Shown: positions 9,003 to 17,751 of the stretch, in pieces
How the letters are laid out: every line of letters starts with the position of its first letter
Numbering within the stretch: position 1 is the first letter of the stretch
Assembly: GCA_016935095.1 (NCBI GenBank)
Contig: JAFGRO010000035.1
Location: 1 to 54,384, forward strand
Reading direction: 5' to 3'
Length of the DNA stretch: 54,384 bases
From: Candidatus Woesearchaeota archaeon
Lineage (GTDB): Archaea; Nanobdellota; Nanobdellia; Woesearchaeales; GW2011-AR15
The notes under the pieces: model-generated
What the model saw: only the letters and a program-made list of their open reading frames with translations
Told to the model about the DNA's origin: nothing
The model's database searches: none
Made by a program: the position numbers and the translations under genes

Positions 9003-9614
9003 TTATTCTAATATTTTAACTCTTCCGGGTTTTAATTCAAAGATTTCTCCTTCTTCTAGTAAATTATTTATTATTTGCTCTGTTTGTTTGAATTTGCAGT
9101 TAGAGATAATTTCAGCAATATCAACCCCTCCTCCTATATCTGCTTTTCTTATCAGTCCCAGAATAAGTTCATAAAGGTTGTTATTATATGTCTGATTATT
9201 TTCAAGAGGTTTACTTTTTTGGACAATTTTTTTTTCTTTACTTAGTTTCAATTCAAGTTTCCTTAATTCCATCCATTTCTTGTTTTCTATTTTTTTAATA
9301 ATTTCAGGGACAATATAGGTTTCGTTGTTCCATGTTCTTGGCTTTCCGATAATAAGAACAAGGTCGCCAACATCAATATTTGGGGAAGTTTCATTAAAAA
9401 ACCTTAGTTGGATCCTTCCAGAACCATCATCTACAATAAGTATGTTCTCATTTTTACTGAATGCAACAACAAATCCAATTAGATTTACTCTTGAAATATT
9501 TCCCTGGGGGCAAATAATATAACTGGGTTCCCATCCTGATTTTTTAATGAATTCACCATTTAATAAATCAGATATTTTTATTTTATGAGCTACAAGTCTT
9601 TTTATCTGTTCCAT
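9003..9614 (-). CDS. RPA-like single-stranded DNA-binding protein (RPA32-type)
   Basis: A 203-residue protein. An OB-fold occupies about 35-110 (ISRVNLIGFVVAFSKNENIL, IVDDGSGRIQLRFFN, DVGDLVLIIGKPR). A charged linker leads to a winged-helix-like C-terminal domain (about 145-203, ADIGGGVDIAEII...IINNLLEEGEIFELKPGRVKIL). This order is that of RPA32/RPA2. It is the last gene of the leftward tbp-mcm-rpa operon and starts two bases after the mcm stop codon, so single-strand binding and helicase activities are probably made together. No large RPA subunit is in the window. Confidence 0.85.
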   Translation of the reverse strand: MEQIKRLVAHKIKISDLLNGEFIKKSGWEPSYIICPQGNISRVNLIGFVVAFSKNENILIVDDGSGRIQLRFFNETSPNIDVGDLVLIIGKPRTWNNETYIVPEIIKKIENKKWMELRKLELKLSKEKKIVQKSKPLENNQTYNNNLYELILGLIRKADIGGGVDIAEIISNCKFKQTEQIINNLLEEGEIFELKPGRVKILE

Positions 9615-9616
9615 TT

Positions 9617-11641
9617 TTATATTCTTTGAATAAATCCTCTTTTAGGTTCAAAAATATCACCGTGTCTTTTAAGTTTTTCAATAGCTTCTATTACTTTATT
9701 TTCATTAATGTCTTTGGATGAGGCTTCAATAATTATGTCTTCAATAGGAATTATATTATTCCCTGTTTTAGATTCTATGGAAAGGAGAATTTCCCTGATA
9801 ATTGATATGTGGCTTCTTTCAGAAGCAGAAATCCCCGTAGAAATTCTATCAATATCAATTTTACCTGTTTCAGGGTCTACCCCTACCTGCGAAAGGCAGA
9901 AATGAACAAGATCAATAGCATGTTTTGCATCTTTCTTTGTTACTTTGTCCGAGAGCCTGATTCTTGCAGAAGCCTCTGCAAGTCTTACCAATGCTTCTAA
10001 TTGTCTGGCTGAAATAGGAATAGTTCTCACACCGCCTTCTTCAGTTGAACCAAGAGATCTCATTTTTACATAATAATTTTTTATTTCTTCAAATGCATTA
10101 TCACTTAATCTCGGAAAAACATTCTGTCTGGCATAGGCAAAGTATTTTTTGAGAGTATTAGTATCTATATCTGTTTCTTCGGTGTCAGGGTTTTGATGCA
10201 ACATTAAGATAAAATTAGCCATTTTTTCATCCTGGATTTTGTCAGGCAAATCTTTTATAGGAAATATCAAGTCAAATCTGTTGATTAAGGTTGGCGGCAA
10301 GTCTATTTGTTTTGCAATTATTTCATAAGGATCAAATCTGCCGAATTTGGGATTGGCGGCAGCCAAAACAGTGGTTTCAGCCCTTAACGTGGCCTGAATA
10401 TTTGCCTTTGATATTGTTACAGTCTGTTGCTCAAGAGCTTCATGCATTGCACTTCTGTCTTCTCTGGTCATTTTATCTAATTCGTCAATACAACATAATC
10501 CTCGGTTAGTTAAAACAAGAGCACCTGCCTCAAGCGCATATCCTCTAATAAAATCATCTTTTACAACTGTGGCAGTTAATCCCGCGGCAGATGCGCCTTT
10601 ACCTGAAACATATCTTGCCTTGGGCACAGTTATGCTGATTCTTTTGAGTAATTGGGATTTACCTGCTCCCGGATCTCCTATTAATAGTATATGTATGTCC
10701 CCTCTTGTAATTGATCCTGTTTTTTTTACTTTTCTTACGCCCCCCATTGCCTGTAATATGAGGGCTTCCTTGATTTTTTCATGACCAAAAATATTAGGGG
10801 CAATTGAGTTGACAAGCATTTTATAAATTTGAGGGTTTGCTGCAATTTCCTTTATTTTGGTTTTTTCTTCTTCACTAATCTGAATTTCAATAAAATCTTC
10901 CTCAATAGGTTCAACATAATTTGCTTCAACCATTAAATCAAATCTGGTCAGTTTTCCACCTTCTTTTGCAGGAATGGGAACTTCCTTTAAAATCCCATTC
11001 ACAAGAATTTTACTTCCGGGGTTGGTTCTTTTTTCAGTAATTGGCGAGACAAGGTCACTTTTTAAAAATATATTTAGTCTTTTGGGTTGTTCTCCGCCAT
11101 CAAGATCCTCTGGAGTCTCTTCCAAAACAATTTTTTGTGCGTCAACAAGTTCTTTACTGACTAACCTGAATTTTCCTTTTCTTCCGCACCCACACCTGCT
11201 GGGTTCTTTAAATTTTGAATCTATTTGTAAAACAGTTATTATATTGCCGCAGCTCGGGCACTCAAATCTTGCACTTGTTACCTGTGGTCTGACATCTGAT
11301 TTTTGTCTGACAATCCCCTTCATGGAGAGATATTTATTTAGGTGTTCACTTCTTATGTCTCTAATCAGAATACTTTGACTTAAGGGTAAATTAGAAAATC
11401 TCAATTTGAAATTCTTTACATCTTTATCAAATTCAAATTGTTCAATAGCAAGCTCTCCTGCTTTTATTACTTCTTCTGGGTTTTCTAGAAGCTCATCTGC
11501 AAGAACCGGATCAAATTTAGAAAGCTCTGTAAATGAAAGTATTATGAATTGTTGACCCTTTCTTATTTTCTCAGCTAAGGTTGCATAATAATTTTTTTCT
11601 AAAAATTCTTGAAACTTTCTAATAATTGTTGTTGCATCCAT
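9617..11641 (-). CDS. mcm: replicative minichromosome maintenance helicase MCM
   Basis: A 674-residue, full-length MCM. The N-terminal region has a zinc finger (CPSCG around 130, then a second pair in CGCGRKG). The AAA+ core has Walker A GDPGAGKS at 322-329, Walker B in CCIDELDKM, sensor 1 in LAAANPKFGRF, and the arginine-finger motif INRFDLIF. A winged helix closes the protein (about 600-674). It forms the hexameric 3'-5' helicase that Orc1/Cdc6 loads at origins. It sits in the same leftward operon as TBP and the RPA32-type protein, about 10 kb from the candidate origin. Confidence 0.97.
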   Translation of the reverse strand: MDATTIIRKFQEFLEKNYYATLAEKIRKGQQFIILSFTELSKFDPVLADELLENPEEVIKAGELAIEQFEFDKDVKNFKLRFSNLPLSQSILIRDIRSEHLNKYLSMKGIVRQKSDVRPQVTSARFECPSCGNIITVLQIDSKFKEPSRCGCGRKGKFRLVSKELVDAQKIVLEETPEDLDGGEQPKRLNIFLKSDLVSPITEKRTNPGSKILVNGILKEVPIPAKEGGKLTRFDLMVEANYVEPIEEDFIEIQISEEEKTKIKEIAANPQIYKMLVNSIAPNIFGHEKIKEALILQAMGGVRKVKKTGSITRGDIHILLIGDPGAGKSQLLKRISITVPKARYVSGKGASAAGLTATVVKDDFIRGYALEAGALVLTNRGLCCIDELDKMTREDRSAMHEALEQQTVTISKANIQATLRAETTVLAAANPKFGRFDPYEIIAKQIDLPPTLINRFDLIFPIKDLPDKIQDEKMANFILMLHQNPDTEETDIDTNTLKKYFAYARQNVFPRLSDNAFEEIKNYYVKMRSLGSTEEGGVRTIPISARQLEALVRLAEASARIRLSDKVTKKDAKHAIDLVHFCLSQVGVDPETGKIDIDRISTGISASERSHISIIREILLSIESKTGNNIIPIEDIIIEASSKDINENKVIEAIEKLKRHGDIFEPKRGFIQRI

Positions 11642-11671
11642 TTTTAAAAGTTAAACAAAAAAGAAAATAAT

Positions 11672-12211
11672 TTATTGTACTTTCTTAAGATTAATAATTA
11701 ATTTGTCAAGCGCTTCGTCGACTTCTTTTTCGCTCTTGGTTCCAGTACATACAATCTTCCCATTACTAAACAACAAAAAGGTAGCTTTTGCTTCATCAAG
11801 TTTGTAAACCAGACCCGGGAACTGTTCTGGTTCATATTCAGTATTCTCTAATTTCATAGCTAAAACATTTAAATTCAAGTCCATGCCTACACTTCCGGAA
11901 GCGACAATATTCTGAATATTGATTTTTGGTTTAATATTGATTTCAATGCCTATTTTTTTAAGACTTTTTATAATCTTTTCAATTGATTCTTCAACCTTTT
12001 CCATTGATCTGGCACCCGTACATACAACCTTGCCAGAGCTAAAAATCAATGCAGAGGTTTTTGGTTCTTTGATCCTTATTACCAGACCCGGGAACTGTTC
12101 TGGGTTATACTCTGTATTGCTTAATGTTGCAGCCATCTTCTCTAAAGGAATATCATGTTCTAGGCTAGTAGAAACAACAATATTTACAACCTGGATATTT
12201 TTTTGTGCCAT
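11672..12211 (-). CDS. tbp: TATA-binding protein TBP
   Basis: A 179-residue protein made of two direct repeats of the TBP saddle (about 7-88 and 98-179). Each contains the TEYxPEQFPGLV core and the SSGKVVCTG or SNGKIVCTG strand. It positions RNA polymerase with TFB at archaeal promoters, consistent with the many TATA boxes visible in this window. No acidic tail follows the second repeat. It is the first gene of the operon with mcm and rpa. The start has a strong GGGGGT Shine-Dalgarno site, so unlike many genes here its mRNA has a leader. Confidence 0.97.
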   Translation of the reverse strand: MAQKNIQVVNIVVSTSLEHDIPLEKMAATLSNTEYNPEQFPGLVIRIKEPKTSALIFSSGKVVCTGARSMEKVEESIEKIIKSLKKIGIEINIKPKINIQNIVASGSVGMDLNLNVLAMKLENTEYEPEQFPGLVYKLDEAKATFLLFSNGKIVCTGTKSEKEVDEALDKLIINLKKVQ

Positions 12212-12352
12212 ACTCTTTACCCCCGTTCTTTATAACGATATGTTTATAAAGGGAAAGAAGTCTTATTTATAAAGTTATTTATAAATGCAAAAAAATTTGT
12301 CGTCTATAAATTATTAAATACTTTTTTAAACAGATTTTTTTTCCTTTTTTTT
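12212..12352. promoter_or_regulatory. divergent promoter region of tbp and the thiI-like gene
   Basis: The leftward tbp gene has a strong Shine-Dalgarno site (CGGGGGTAA on the minus strand, 12217-12225) and several TATA-like strings (two copies of TTATTTATAAA at about 12264-12288). Rightward, TTTTTTAAAC near 12322-12331 lies about 26 bases before the ATG at 12353. Confidence 0.5.
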
Positions 12353-13207
12353 ATGTTTAATATTATAATTAGATATGCTGAAATAGGTACTAAAGGCAAA
12401 AACAGGAAAGATTTTGAACTAAAATTAGTCAGGAATATTGGACTTTTCCTTAAATCGAGAAATATTAAAAAATATTGTTTTAACAGGGTCCAGGGAAGGA
12501 TAATATTAAATACAGAAAATAAAAAAATAAACTTAACCAGAATTTTTGGAATTTCTTCATATAGTTATGCAAAAGAAACCAGCCAAGAACTTTCACAAAT
12601 TAAAAACAACGTAGATTTATTTCTTGATGATTTCACTTCTGAAACCAAGTTTAGAGTTACTTCAAAAAGAGTAGATAAATCTTTTCCATTAAGTTCTCTT
12701 GAATTAAATAAGGAAATAGGCGAATATATCATTAATAAAAAAAAAGCACATGTTTCATTAAAAAAATTCAATAAAGAAATTTTTATTGAATTAATTGACA
12801 AAAAAGCATACGTCTTTGATAAAATAATTTATGGCTTAGGGGGGTTGCCGACAGGAGTACAAGGAAAAATTTTTTGTTTAATTGAAAATAATGAATCTTT
12901 CCTAAGTTTCCTAAGCTCGCTTTTGATTATGAAAAGAGGAAGTGAGATAGTTCCAATAGGTATTAAAGGAACCGATATTAATATATTAACGGAGTATTCC
13001 CCTAATCTTAAATTAGAAATAATAAAAAGCTTTGATGATTTACCAGAATTAGCTGCAAAATATAATATTAAAGCAATTGTTTTGCCCTATGTAATGAATA
13101 CATTAAAAAGGATTAGATCAAACTTGTTACAATTGAATCCTTTAATTGGATATTCTGTGCAAGAAATTAAACAAATGAAGGAATTATATCTACAAAATGA
13201 TAATTAA
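12353..13207 (+). CDS. ThiI-like protein with THUMP domain and degenerate PP-loop
   Basis: A 284-residue protein. The N-terminal ferredoxin-like domain (IIIRYAEIGTKGKNRKDFE) and the THUMP tRNA-binding domain (to about 155) follow ThiI, as does GGLPTGVQGKI (163-173), which in ThiI directly precedes the ATP-binding PP-loop. Where active enzymes have SGGxDS this protein has ENNESF (178-183), yet the following helix and LLIMKRG are kept in frame. It probably cannot adenylate U8 of tRNA and may only present tRNA. No rhodanese domain is present. It overlaps the ThiS-like gene by 11 bases and is followed by an NcsA-type enzyme with an intact PP-loop, which may supply the missing chemistry. Confidence 0.8.
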   Translation: MFNIIIRYAEIGTKGKNRKDFELKLVRNIGLFLKSRNIKKYCFNRVQGRIILNTENKKINLTRIFGISSYSYAKETSQELSQIKNNVDLFLDDFTSETKFRVTSKRVDKSFPLSSLELNKEIGEYIINKKKAHVSLKKFNKEIFIELIDKKAYVFDKIIYGLGGLPTGVQGKIFCLIENNESFLSFLSSLLIMKRGSEIVPIGIKGTDINILTEYSPNLKLEIIKSFDDLPELAAKYNIKAIVLPYVMNTLKRIRSNLLQLNPLIGYSVQEIKQMKELYLQNDN

Positions 13208-13391
13208 TATACAAAAAAACAATAGAAAAATTAACAAAGATTTTTCAGGGAAAGTTATTGAACTTTTAACTAACTTAAAAATAAATCCCGAAACAGTACT
13301 TGTCACAAGGAATAATGAATTATTGACTGAAGAAGACAATTTAGAAAATAAAGATGAGATTCATGTGTTGAGTGTGATTAGCGGAGGCTAG
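13197..13391 (+). CDS. ThiS/MoaD-like beta-grasp sulfur carrier
   Basis: A 64-residue ubiquitin-like protein ending in the diglycine VISGG. The conserved pattern is that of ThiS/MoaD/SAMP carriers: ELLTNLKINPETVLVTRNNE, then TEEDNLENKDEIHVLSVISGG. The C-terminal glycine would be adenylated by an E1-like enzyme (one is encoded at 34.7-35.4 kb) and converted to a thiocarboxylate. It lies between a ThiI-like and an NcsA-like gene, which points to delivering sulfur for tRNA thiolation. A role in molybdopterin or thiamine synthesis has no local support. Confidence 0.85.
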   Translation: MIINIQKNNRKINKDFSGKVIELLTNLKINPETVLVTRNNELLTEEDNLENKDEIHVLSVISGG

Positions 13392-13396
13392 TTTCA

Positions 13397-14275
13397 ATGC
13401 GCTGTTCAAAATGCAACAACAAGCCGGTATATTTACGCCCGGATCTATGTAAACAACATTTTATTGAATATTTTGAGGATAAAGTCAAAAGCACAATTAA
13501 AAAATTTAAATTATTTGAAAAGAAGAATAAACTTATTGTTGCCACTTCAGGCGGAAAGGATTCTTTAACTTGTTTATACTTGCTTACTAAGCTTAATTAT
13601 CATGCAGTTGCTTTGATAATAGATGAAGGCATAAAAGGATACAGAGAACACACTATGAGTGGTTTAAAAAGATTCTGTGAAAAAAATAAAATAAAATTAA
13701 CTTCTGTTTCTTTCAAAAAAGAATTTGGATTCACTTTGGACCGCATTTTAAAAAAAACAGATCAGAACGCATGCACTGTCTGCGGCATCTTGAGAAGATA
13801 TTTATTAAATAAATATTCCCAAAAATATGAGGTTATTGCAACAGGCCACAATCTTGATGATGAGGCACAGGCAATATTGATGAATTTACTGAGAAATAAT
13901 ATGGGGTTGTTAGCAAGACTCGGTCCTGCAACAGGCATATCTGCTAAAAAAAAGTTTACAAAAAGGGTCAAGCCGTTATATTTTTGCTCTGAAAAAGAAG
14001 TAATGATTTACACAATTTTAAAAAATATTAAACCGGAATTCATTGAGTGTCCTTATGTTACTACTTCTTACAGAGCGAAAATAAGGGACATATTAAATAA
14101 TTATGAATTTAAATATCCCGGAACAAAAACAAGGACGATCGGTTCTTTTCTAGGGATTAATAAAAAACTTAAAAAACAATATGGACAAACCAAACAGAAT
14201 TATTGCTCCATTTGTGATCAACCCTCTGCCAGCAAAATCTGTAATAACTGCTCATTGCTGAAAAAAATCAAATAA
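13397..14275 (+). CDS. ncsA: tRNA 2-thiolation enzyme of the NcsA/TtuA/Ncs6 family
   Basis: A 292-residue protein. It has an N-terminal zinc site (CSKC with C18 and H21), an intact PP-loop SGGKDS at 51-56, the CTVCGILRR and ECPY cysteines that hold a [4Fe-4S] cluster in TtuA-type enzymes, ATGHNLDDEAQ, and a C-terminal zinc finger (CSICDQPSASKICNNC). It activates a tRNA uridine by adenylation and transfers sulfur, probably giving 2-thiouridine at position 34 or 54. It follows the sulfur carrier gene by five bases. Confidence 0.92.
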   Translation: MRCSKCNNKPVYLRPDLCKQHFIEYFEDKVKSTIKKFKLFEKKNKLIVATSGGKDSLTCLYLLTKLNYHAVALIIDEGIKGYREHTMSGLKRFCEKNKIKLTSVSFKKEFGFTLDRILKKTDQNACTVCGILRRYLLNKYSQKYEVIATGHNLDDEAQAILMNLLRNNMGLLARLGPATGISAKKKFTKRVKPLYFCSEKEVMIYTILKNIKPEFIECPYVTTSYRAKIRDILNNYEFKYPGTKTRTIGSFLGINKKLKKQYGQTKQNYCSICDQPSASKICNNCSLLKKIK

Positions 14276-14306
14276 TTTTTTAAATAATTCCTTCTCACCA
14301 ATAGAT

Positions 14307-14924
14307 ATGTTTATAGATATATGTTTCCCACAAGACAATGAAGAACAGTTCATAAAAATCGCAGGTAGATTAGGCACGAAGGCATTGTGTTTTGTTTATG
14401 AAAGCAATACTGATTTTGATGTTATAAATGCAAAACTAAATAAATTGAAATTTAAGTATTATGTAGGGATTACAATTAAAAATAGCAGGGATCTAAACAA
14501 GATAAATAATAATAGAAATATAGTTATGACAGAAGATAATTCCAGATCTTTTGTTGAAACTAAGAAAATCAATATGCATTATAATTTTGAAAACGTGTCT
14601 AAAAAGGATTTTTTACATTATAGAAATTCTGGATTAAATCAGGTTTTGTGTAAAGTTCTGCAGGAAAAAAATAAATTAATAGGGTTGTCTTTTTCAAATA
14701 TTCTTAATTCTTCTTGTAAACCTGTTTTGTTTGGGAGATACATCCAGAACGCGAGATTGCTTAAAAAATATAATTGTAAATTTGTTATTGCCAGTTTCGC
14801 CTCGCAACCTTATGAATTAAGATCTCGAAAAGCATTGATATCGTTAGGAATATGTTTAAATTTTAATTTAAGATTTGTGAAAGAAGCAATGGCTAATCTG
14901 AATTCTTTTTTTAATAAACAATAA
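14307..14924 (+). CDS. rnp3: RNase P protein component 3 (Rpp30)
   Basis: A 205-residue protein with the TIM-barrel Rpp30 pattern: FIDICFP at the N-terminus, HYRNSGLNQVLCKVLQEKN in the middle, then IGLSFSNILN, and FVIASFASQPYELRSRKAL near the end. It helps the RNase P RNA mature tRNA 5' ends. It follows the tRNA thiolation genes by 31 bases, so this short operon is devoted to tRNA. The RNase P RNA gene is not in the window. Confidence 0.88.
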   Translation: MFIDICFPQDNEEQFIKIAGRLGTKALCFVYESNTDFDVINAKLNKLKFKYYVGITIKNSRDLNKINNNRNIVMTEDNSRSFVETKKINMHYNFENVSKKDFLHYRNSGLNQVLCKVLQEKNKLIGLSFSNILNSSCKPVLFGRYIQNARLLKKYNCKFVIASFASQPYELRSRKALISLGICLNFNLRFVKEAMANLNSFFNKQ

Positions 14925-14933
14925 AAAGAAATG

Positions 14934-14943
14934 TTTTTATACC
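14934..14943 (+). promoter_or_regulatory. TATA box of the pilus/secretion operon
   Basis: TTTTTATACC, centred about 27 bases before the ATG at 14965, with no Shine-Dalgarno sequence following it. Confidence 0.5.
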
Positions 14944-14964
14944 TCTACTTTTTTAATATTTATT

Positions 14965-16110
14965 ATGTCAAAGATTGAAACAGGGGTTGATAAATTAGTT
15001 GAACTGATTAATGCCCAAAAAAAGATTTCTATTGATGAGGCGGCAAAGAAACTCGGGGTAAGCAATATTGTAGTTCAGGAATGGGCGGATTTTCTTGAAG
15101 AAGAAAAAATTATAAGTGTTGATTATAAATTCTCCAAAACAATCCTCTCTGAGAGGAAGCTTAGTCAAAAAGAAATAAAAGTAAAAGAAAAAGAGTTTCA
15201 TAATGAGAAGGATGCATTTATCAGAAAAGTAGATTCATATATGACCTCACTGGAAAAGGATAGTTCTGGTTTGGAGAAAACCAAAGAGGAATTTAATAAT
15301 CTGAAAAAAGAGATTGGTAAAGAGATTTATAAAGTTGAAGACGAAGTAAAAGAACTTGAAAAATATGAGAATCTGCAAAAGAACCTCGAAAAAGATATAA
15401 TCAAACAAAAAGAAGAATATCAGTCTATTTTGGACAAGGCCCATACGCAGATTAACGCCGAACAAAAACGCTATCAATCATTGCTGGGGAAATTGGAAAT
15501 CGAAAGAAGAGAGTTTGAAATAAAAGAACAGAGAATGCATTCTCTTGAAGAAAAAGAAAAAAAACTAAAAGAAAAGATTGGTGCAATGTACGGGCTTGTT
15601 AAAACACTTGAAAAGAATATTGAAAAAGAAAAGTCTGATATACTTAGTGAAGGGCAGGACATATCTGGACTAGAAAACTTTGTTAAAAAAATAGAGCAAG
15701 ATATTATAAAAAAGAAAACTGAGCTCCAACCCTTATTAGATAAATCAAAACAGCATGAAAAAGAGATTATGAAAAGACAACAAGAAATTCTTGTAAAAGT
15801 CAAAAAAGAGACCCAGGCAATAGAATCCCAGGTTCAGGAAAGCAAGATTGTTACTTCAAAATTTAAAAAATTTTTTGAGAAAAAGTCAGAGATTGAAAGA
15901 TTATTAACCAATGTAAACTTGAGAAGCAATGAATTAAAAAAAGAATTTAATGTTTTAGTTAAGAAAGCAACAGCTTTTAATATATCTTCAGAAACACCCA
16001 ATGTAGATTCTCATGTTAAAAAACTGAATACAGAACTTCAGAAATTAGATAAAAAACAAGAAAAATTTAAAAAAGACGTTAAACATTTGTCAAAGCTAAT
16101 TAAAGGTTAA
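14965..16110 (+). CDS. winged-helix plus long coiled-coil protein
   Basis: A 381-residue protein. Residues about 8-60 form a helix-turn-helix/winged-helix domain (ISIDEAAKKLGVSNIVVQEW, then ADFLEEEKIISVDYKFS). Almost all the rest, about 70-380, is Glu/Lys-rich heptad coiled coil. There is no signal peptide or membrane segment. It begins the operon that encodes the secretion ATPase, seven bases upstream of it, so a cytoplasmic scaffold or regulator of the pilus machine is possible. This is inferred only from position; I do not recognise a characterised family. Confidence 0.75.
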   Translation: MSKIETGVDKLVELINAQKKISIDEAAKKLGVSNIVVQEWADFLEEEKIISVDYKFSKTILSERKLSQKEIKVKEKEFHNEKDAFIRKVDSYMTSLEKDSSGLEKTKEEFNNLKKEIGKEIYKVEDEVKELEKYENLQKNLEKDIIKQKEEYQSILDKAHTQINAEQKRYQSLLGKLEIERREFEIKEQRMHSLEEKEKKLKEKIGAMYGLVKTLEKNIEKEKSDILSEGQDISGLENFVKKIEQDIIKKKTELQPLLDKSKQHEKEIMKRQQEILVKVKKETQAIESQVQESKIVTSKFKKFFEKKSEIERLLTNVNLRSNELKKEFNVLVKKATAFNISSETPNVDSHVKKLNTELQKLDKKQEKFKKDVKHLSKLIKG

Positions 16111-16117
16111 TCCTTAG

Positions 16118-17740
16118 ATGAAACACAAAAAAAAGAGGGAAACTAAGAGGGTGAGTTCTAAAAAGCAATCTGTAAAGAGAAATATACGTGCAGTCAGAAC
16201 AAAAAAAGTAAAGGCTCTGCCTAAAACCAGGAAAAAACAAAAAACATCTCCAAAAAAAGAGACTGCCTTTGAAATTGATAAATATAACTTTCAGTCCAAG
16301 AACATACCTATTAATATTTCTATCTTAAAAAAATCAGAAGAATTTGTTCCTATTTATGAAGTTTCCATCTCCCAGATAAGTAAAACCACAGAACTCATCT
16401 TGGAAAAGATCAGGCAACAATTAATAAAACAGGTTAATCTTGGGATTGTAGATATTACTGACCATAACAAAACAGGAGTTATTGAAGAAAAATTCAAAAA
16501 AACGATTGTTGTTCTAATTAATAAATATTTTCCGGACATAGAAGAAAAAACAAAAGAGTTTCTTGTTACATATTTGATTCAAAAGAGTCTTGGCTTAGGC
16601 AATATTGAAATAATGATGGATGATGATTTTATTGAAGAGATAGTTATTAATTCATCAAGCGAACCAATCTGGGTTTATCATAAGAAACATGCCTGGTTAA
16701 AAACAAATATCCAGTTAAATGATGAAGAACAAACAAGGCATTATGCCACGATGATAGGGAGGAAAATAGGAAGGCAAATAACTGTTCTTGAGCCTTTACT
16801 TGATGCACATATAGGGATGGGTGACAGGGTCAATGCAACGTTAATACCCATTTCCACCCAGGGCAACACAATTACATTCAGGAAATTCTCCAGAGAACCA
16901 TTTACAATAACACACTTTTTGAAATATAAAACAATTTCAATAGCGGCAGCATCCTTAATCTGGCTGGCAATGCAATATGAACTCAGTGCGATAATTGCAG
17001 GGGGGACAGCATCAGGTAAGACTTCCACCTTGAATGTGCTCGCGACCTTTTTCCCGCCAAACCAGCGTATTATTTCCATTGAAGATACGCGTGAAATAAA
17101 ATTGCCAAAATTCCTTCACTGGGTTCCTTTATCAACAAGGCTTCCTAATGCTGAGGGAAGAGGAGAAATTACAATGGAAGATTTGCTTGTAAATTCATTA
17201 AGAATGAGACCAGACAGGGTCCTTGTTGGGGAAGTCAGAAGAAAAAGGGAAGCAGAAACCCTGTTTGAAGCGATTCATACAGGCCACTCCTGTTATGCAA
17301 CATTTCACGCTAATACAGCAGAAGAGACAGTAAATAGATTGACTAATCCTCCAATTGAAGTTCCCAGAACAATGTTGCCTGCAATCTCATTGATAATGAT
17401 TCAATTCAGAAATAGACGCACCGGCCAAAGGAGAACCTTTCAAATAGCAGAGATACTGCCGGACGCATCTGCAAATGTTTTACTACAATATGACCCTAAA
17501 AAAGACACGTTGGTTCAGATCCGTAAATCAAAATCCCTGATGGAAACATTGAGATTATTTACAGGATTCTCATTAAATGAGATTAATAAAAATCTAAAGG
17601 AAAAAGAAAAGGTTCTGAATTATTTAGTAAAAAATGATATAGCTACAATTGACGGTGTCGGAAGAGTAATAGCTGAGTATTATACTAATAATAAAAACCT
17701 GATGGGTTATGTTAATAAAAATAAGAAATTTGATTTATAG
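16118..17740 (+). CDS. type II/IV secretion (pilus assembly) ATPase, TadA/GspE-like
   Basis: A 540-residue hexameric ATPase of the archaellum/pilus type. A very basic N-terminal ~55 residues precede the N-domain. Walker A is GGTASGKT at 295-302. An Asp-box is seen in IISIEDTREIKLP, Walker B in RPDRVLVGEVR, and a His-box in TGHSCYATFHANTAEETV. It powers pilin extrusion through the membrane platform encoded by the next two genes. The class III signal peptide pilin downstream is the likely substrate. Confidence 0.92.
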   Translation: MKHKKKRETKRVSSKKQSVKRNIRAVRTKKVKALPKTRKKQKTSPKKETAFEIDKYNFQSKNIPINISILKKSEEFVPIYEVSISQISKTTELILEKIRQQLIKQVNLGIVDITDHNKTGVIEEKFKKTIVVLINKYFPDIEEKTKEFLVTYLIQKSLGLGNIEIMMDDDFIEEIVINSSSEPIWVYHKKHAWLKTNIQLNDEEQTRHYATMIGRKIGRQITVLEPLLDAHIGMGDRVNATLIPISTQGNTITFRKFSREPFTITHFLKYKTISIAAASLIWLAMQYELSAIIAGGTASGKTSTLNVLATFFPPNQRIISIEDTREIKLPKFLHWVPLSTRLPNAEGRGEITMEDLLVNSLRMRPDRVLVGEVRRKREAETLFEAIHTGHSCYATFHANTAEETVNRLTNPPIEVPRTMLPAISLIMIQFRNRRTGQRRTFQIAEILPDASANVLLQYDPKKDTLVQIRKSKSLMETLRLFTGFSLNEINKNLKEKEKVLNYLVKNDIATIDGVGRVIAEYYTNNKNLMGYVNKNKKFDL

Positions 17741-17751
17741 GGGGGATTGAA

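Noticed and set aside
10974-11378. Open frame on the plus strand inside mcm
   Set aside because: It lies antisense to conserved MCM residues and shows no domain or start signals.
12850-12920. Frameshift explaining the missing PP-loop of the ThiI-like protein
   Set aside because: GGLPTGVQGK and LLIMKRG on either side are in one frame at normal spacing, so substitution and not frameshift removed the motif.
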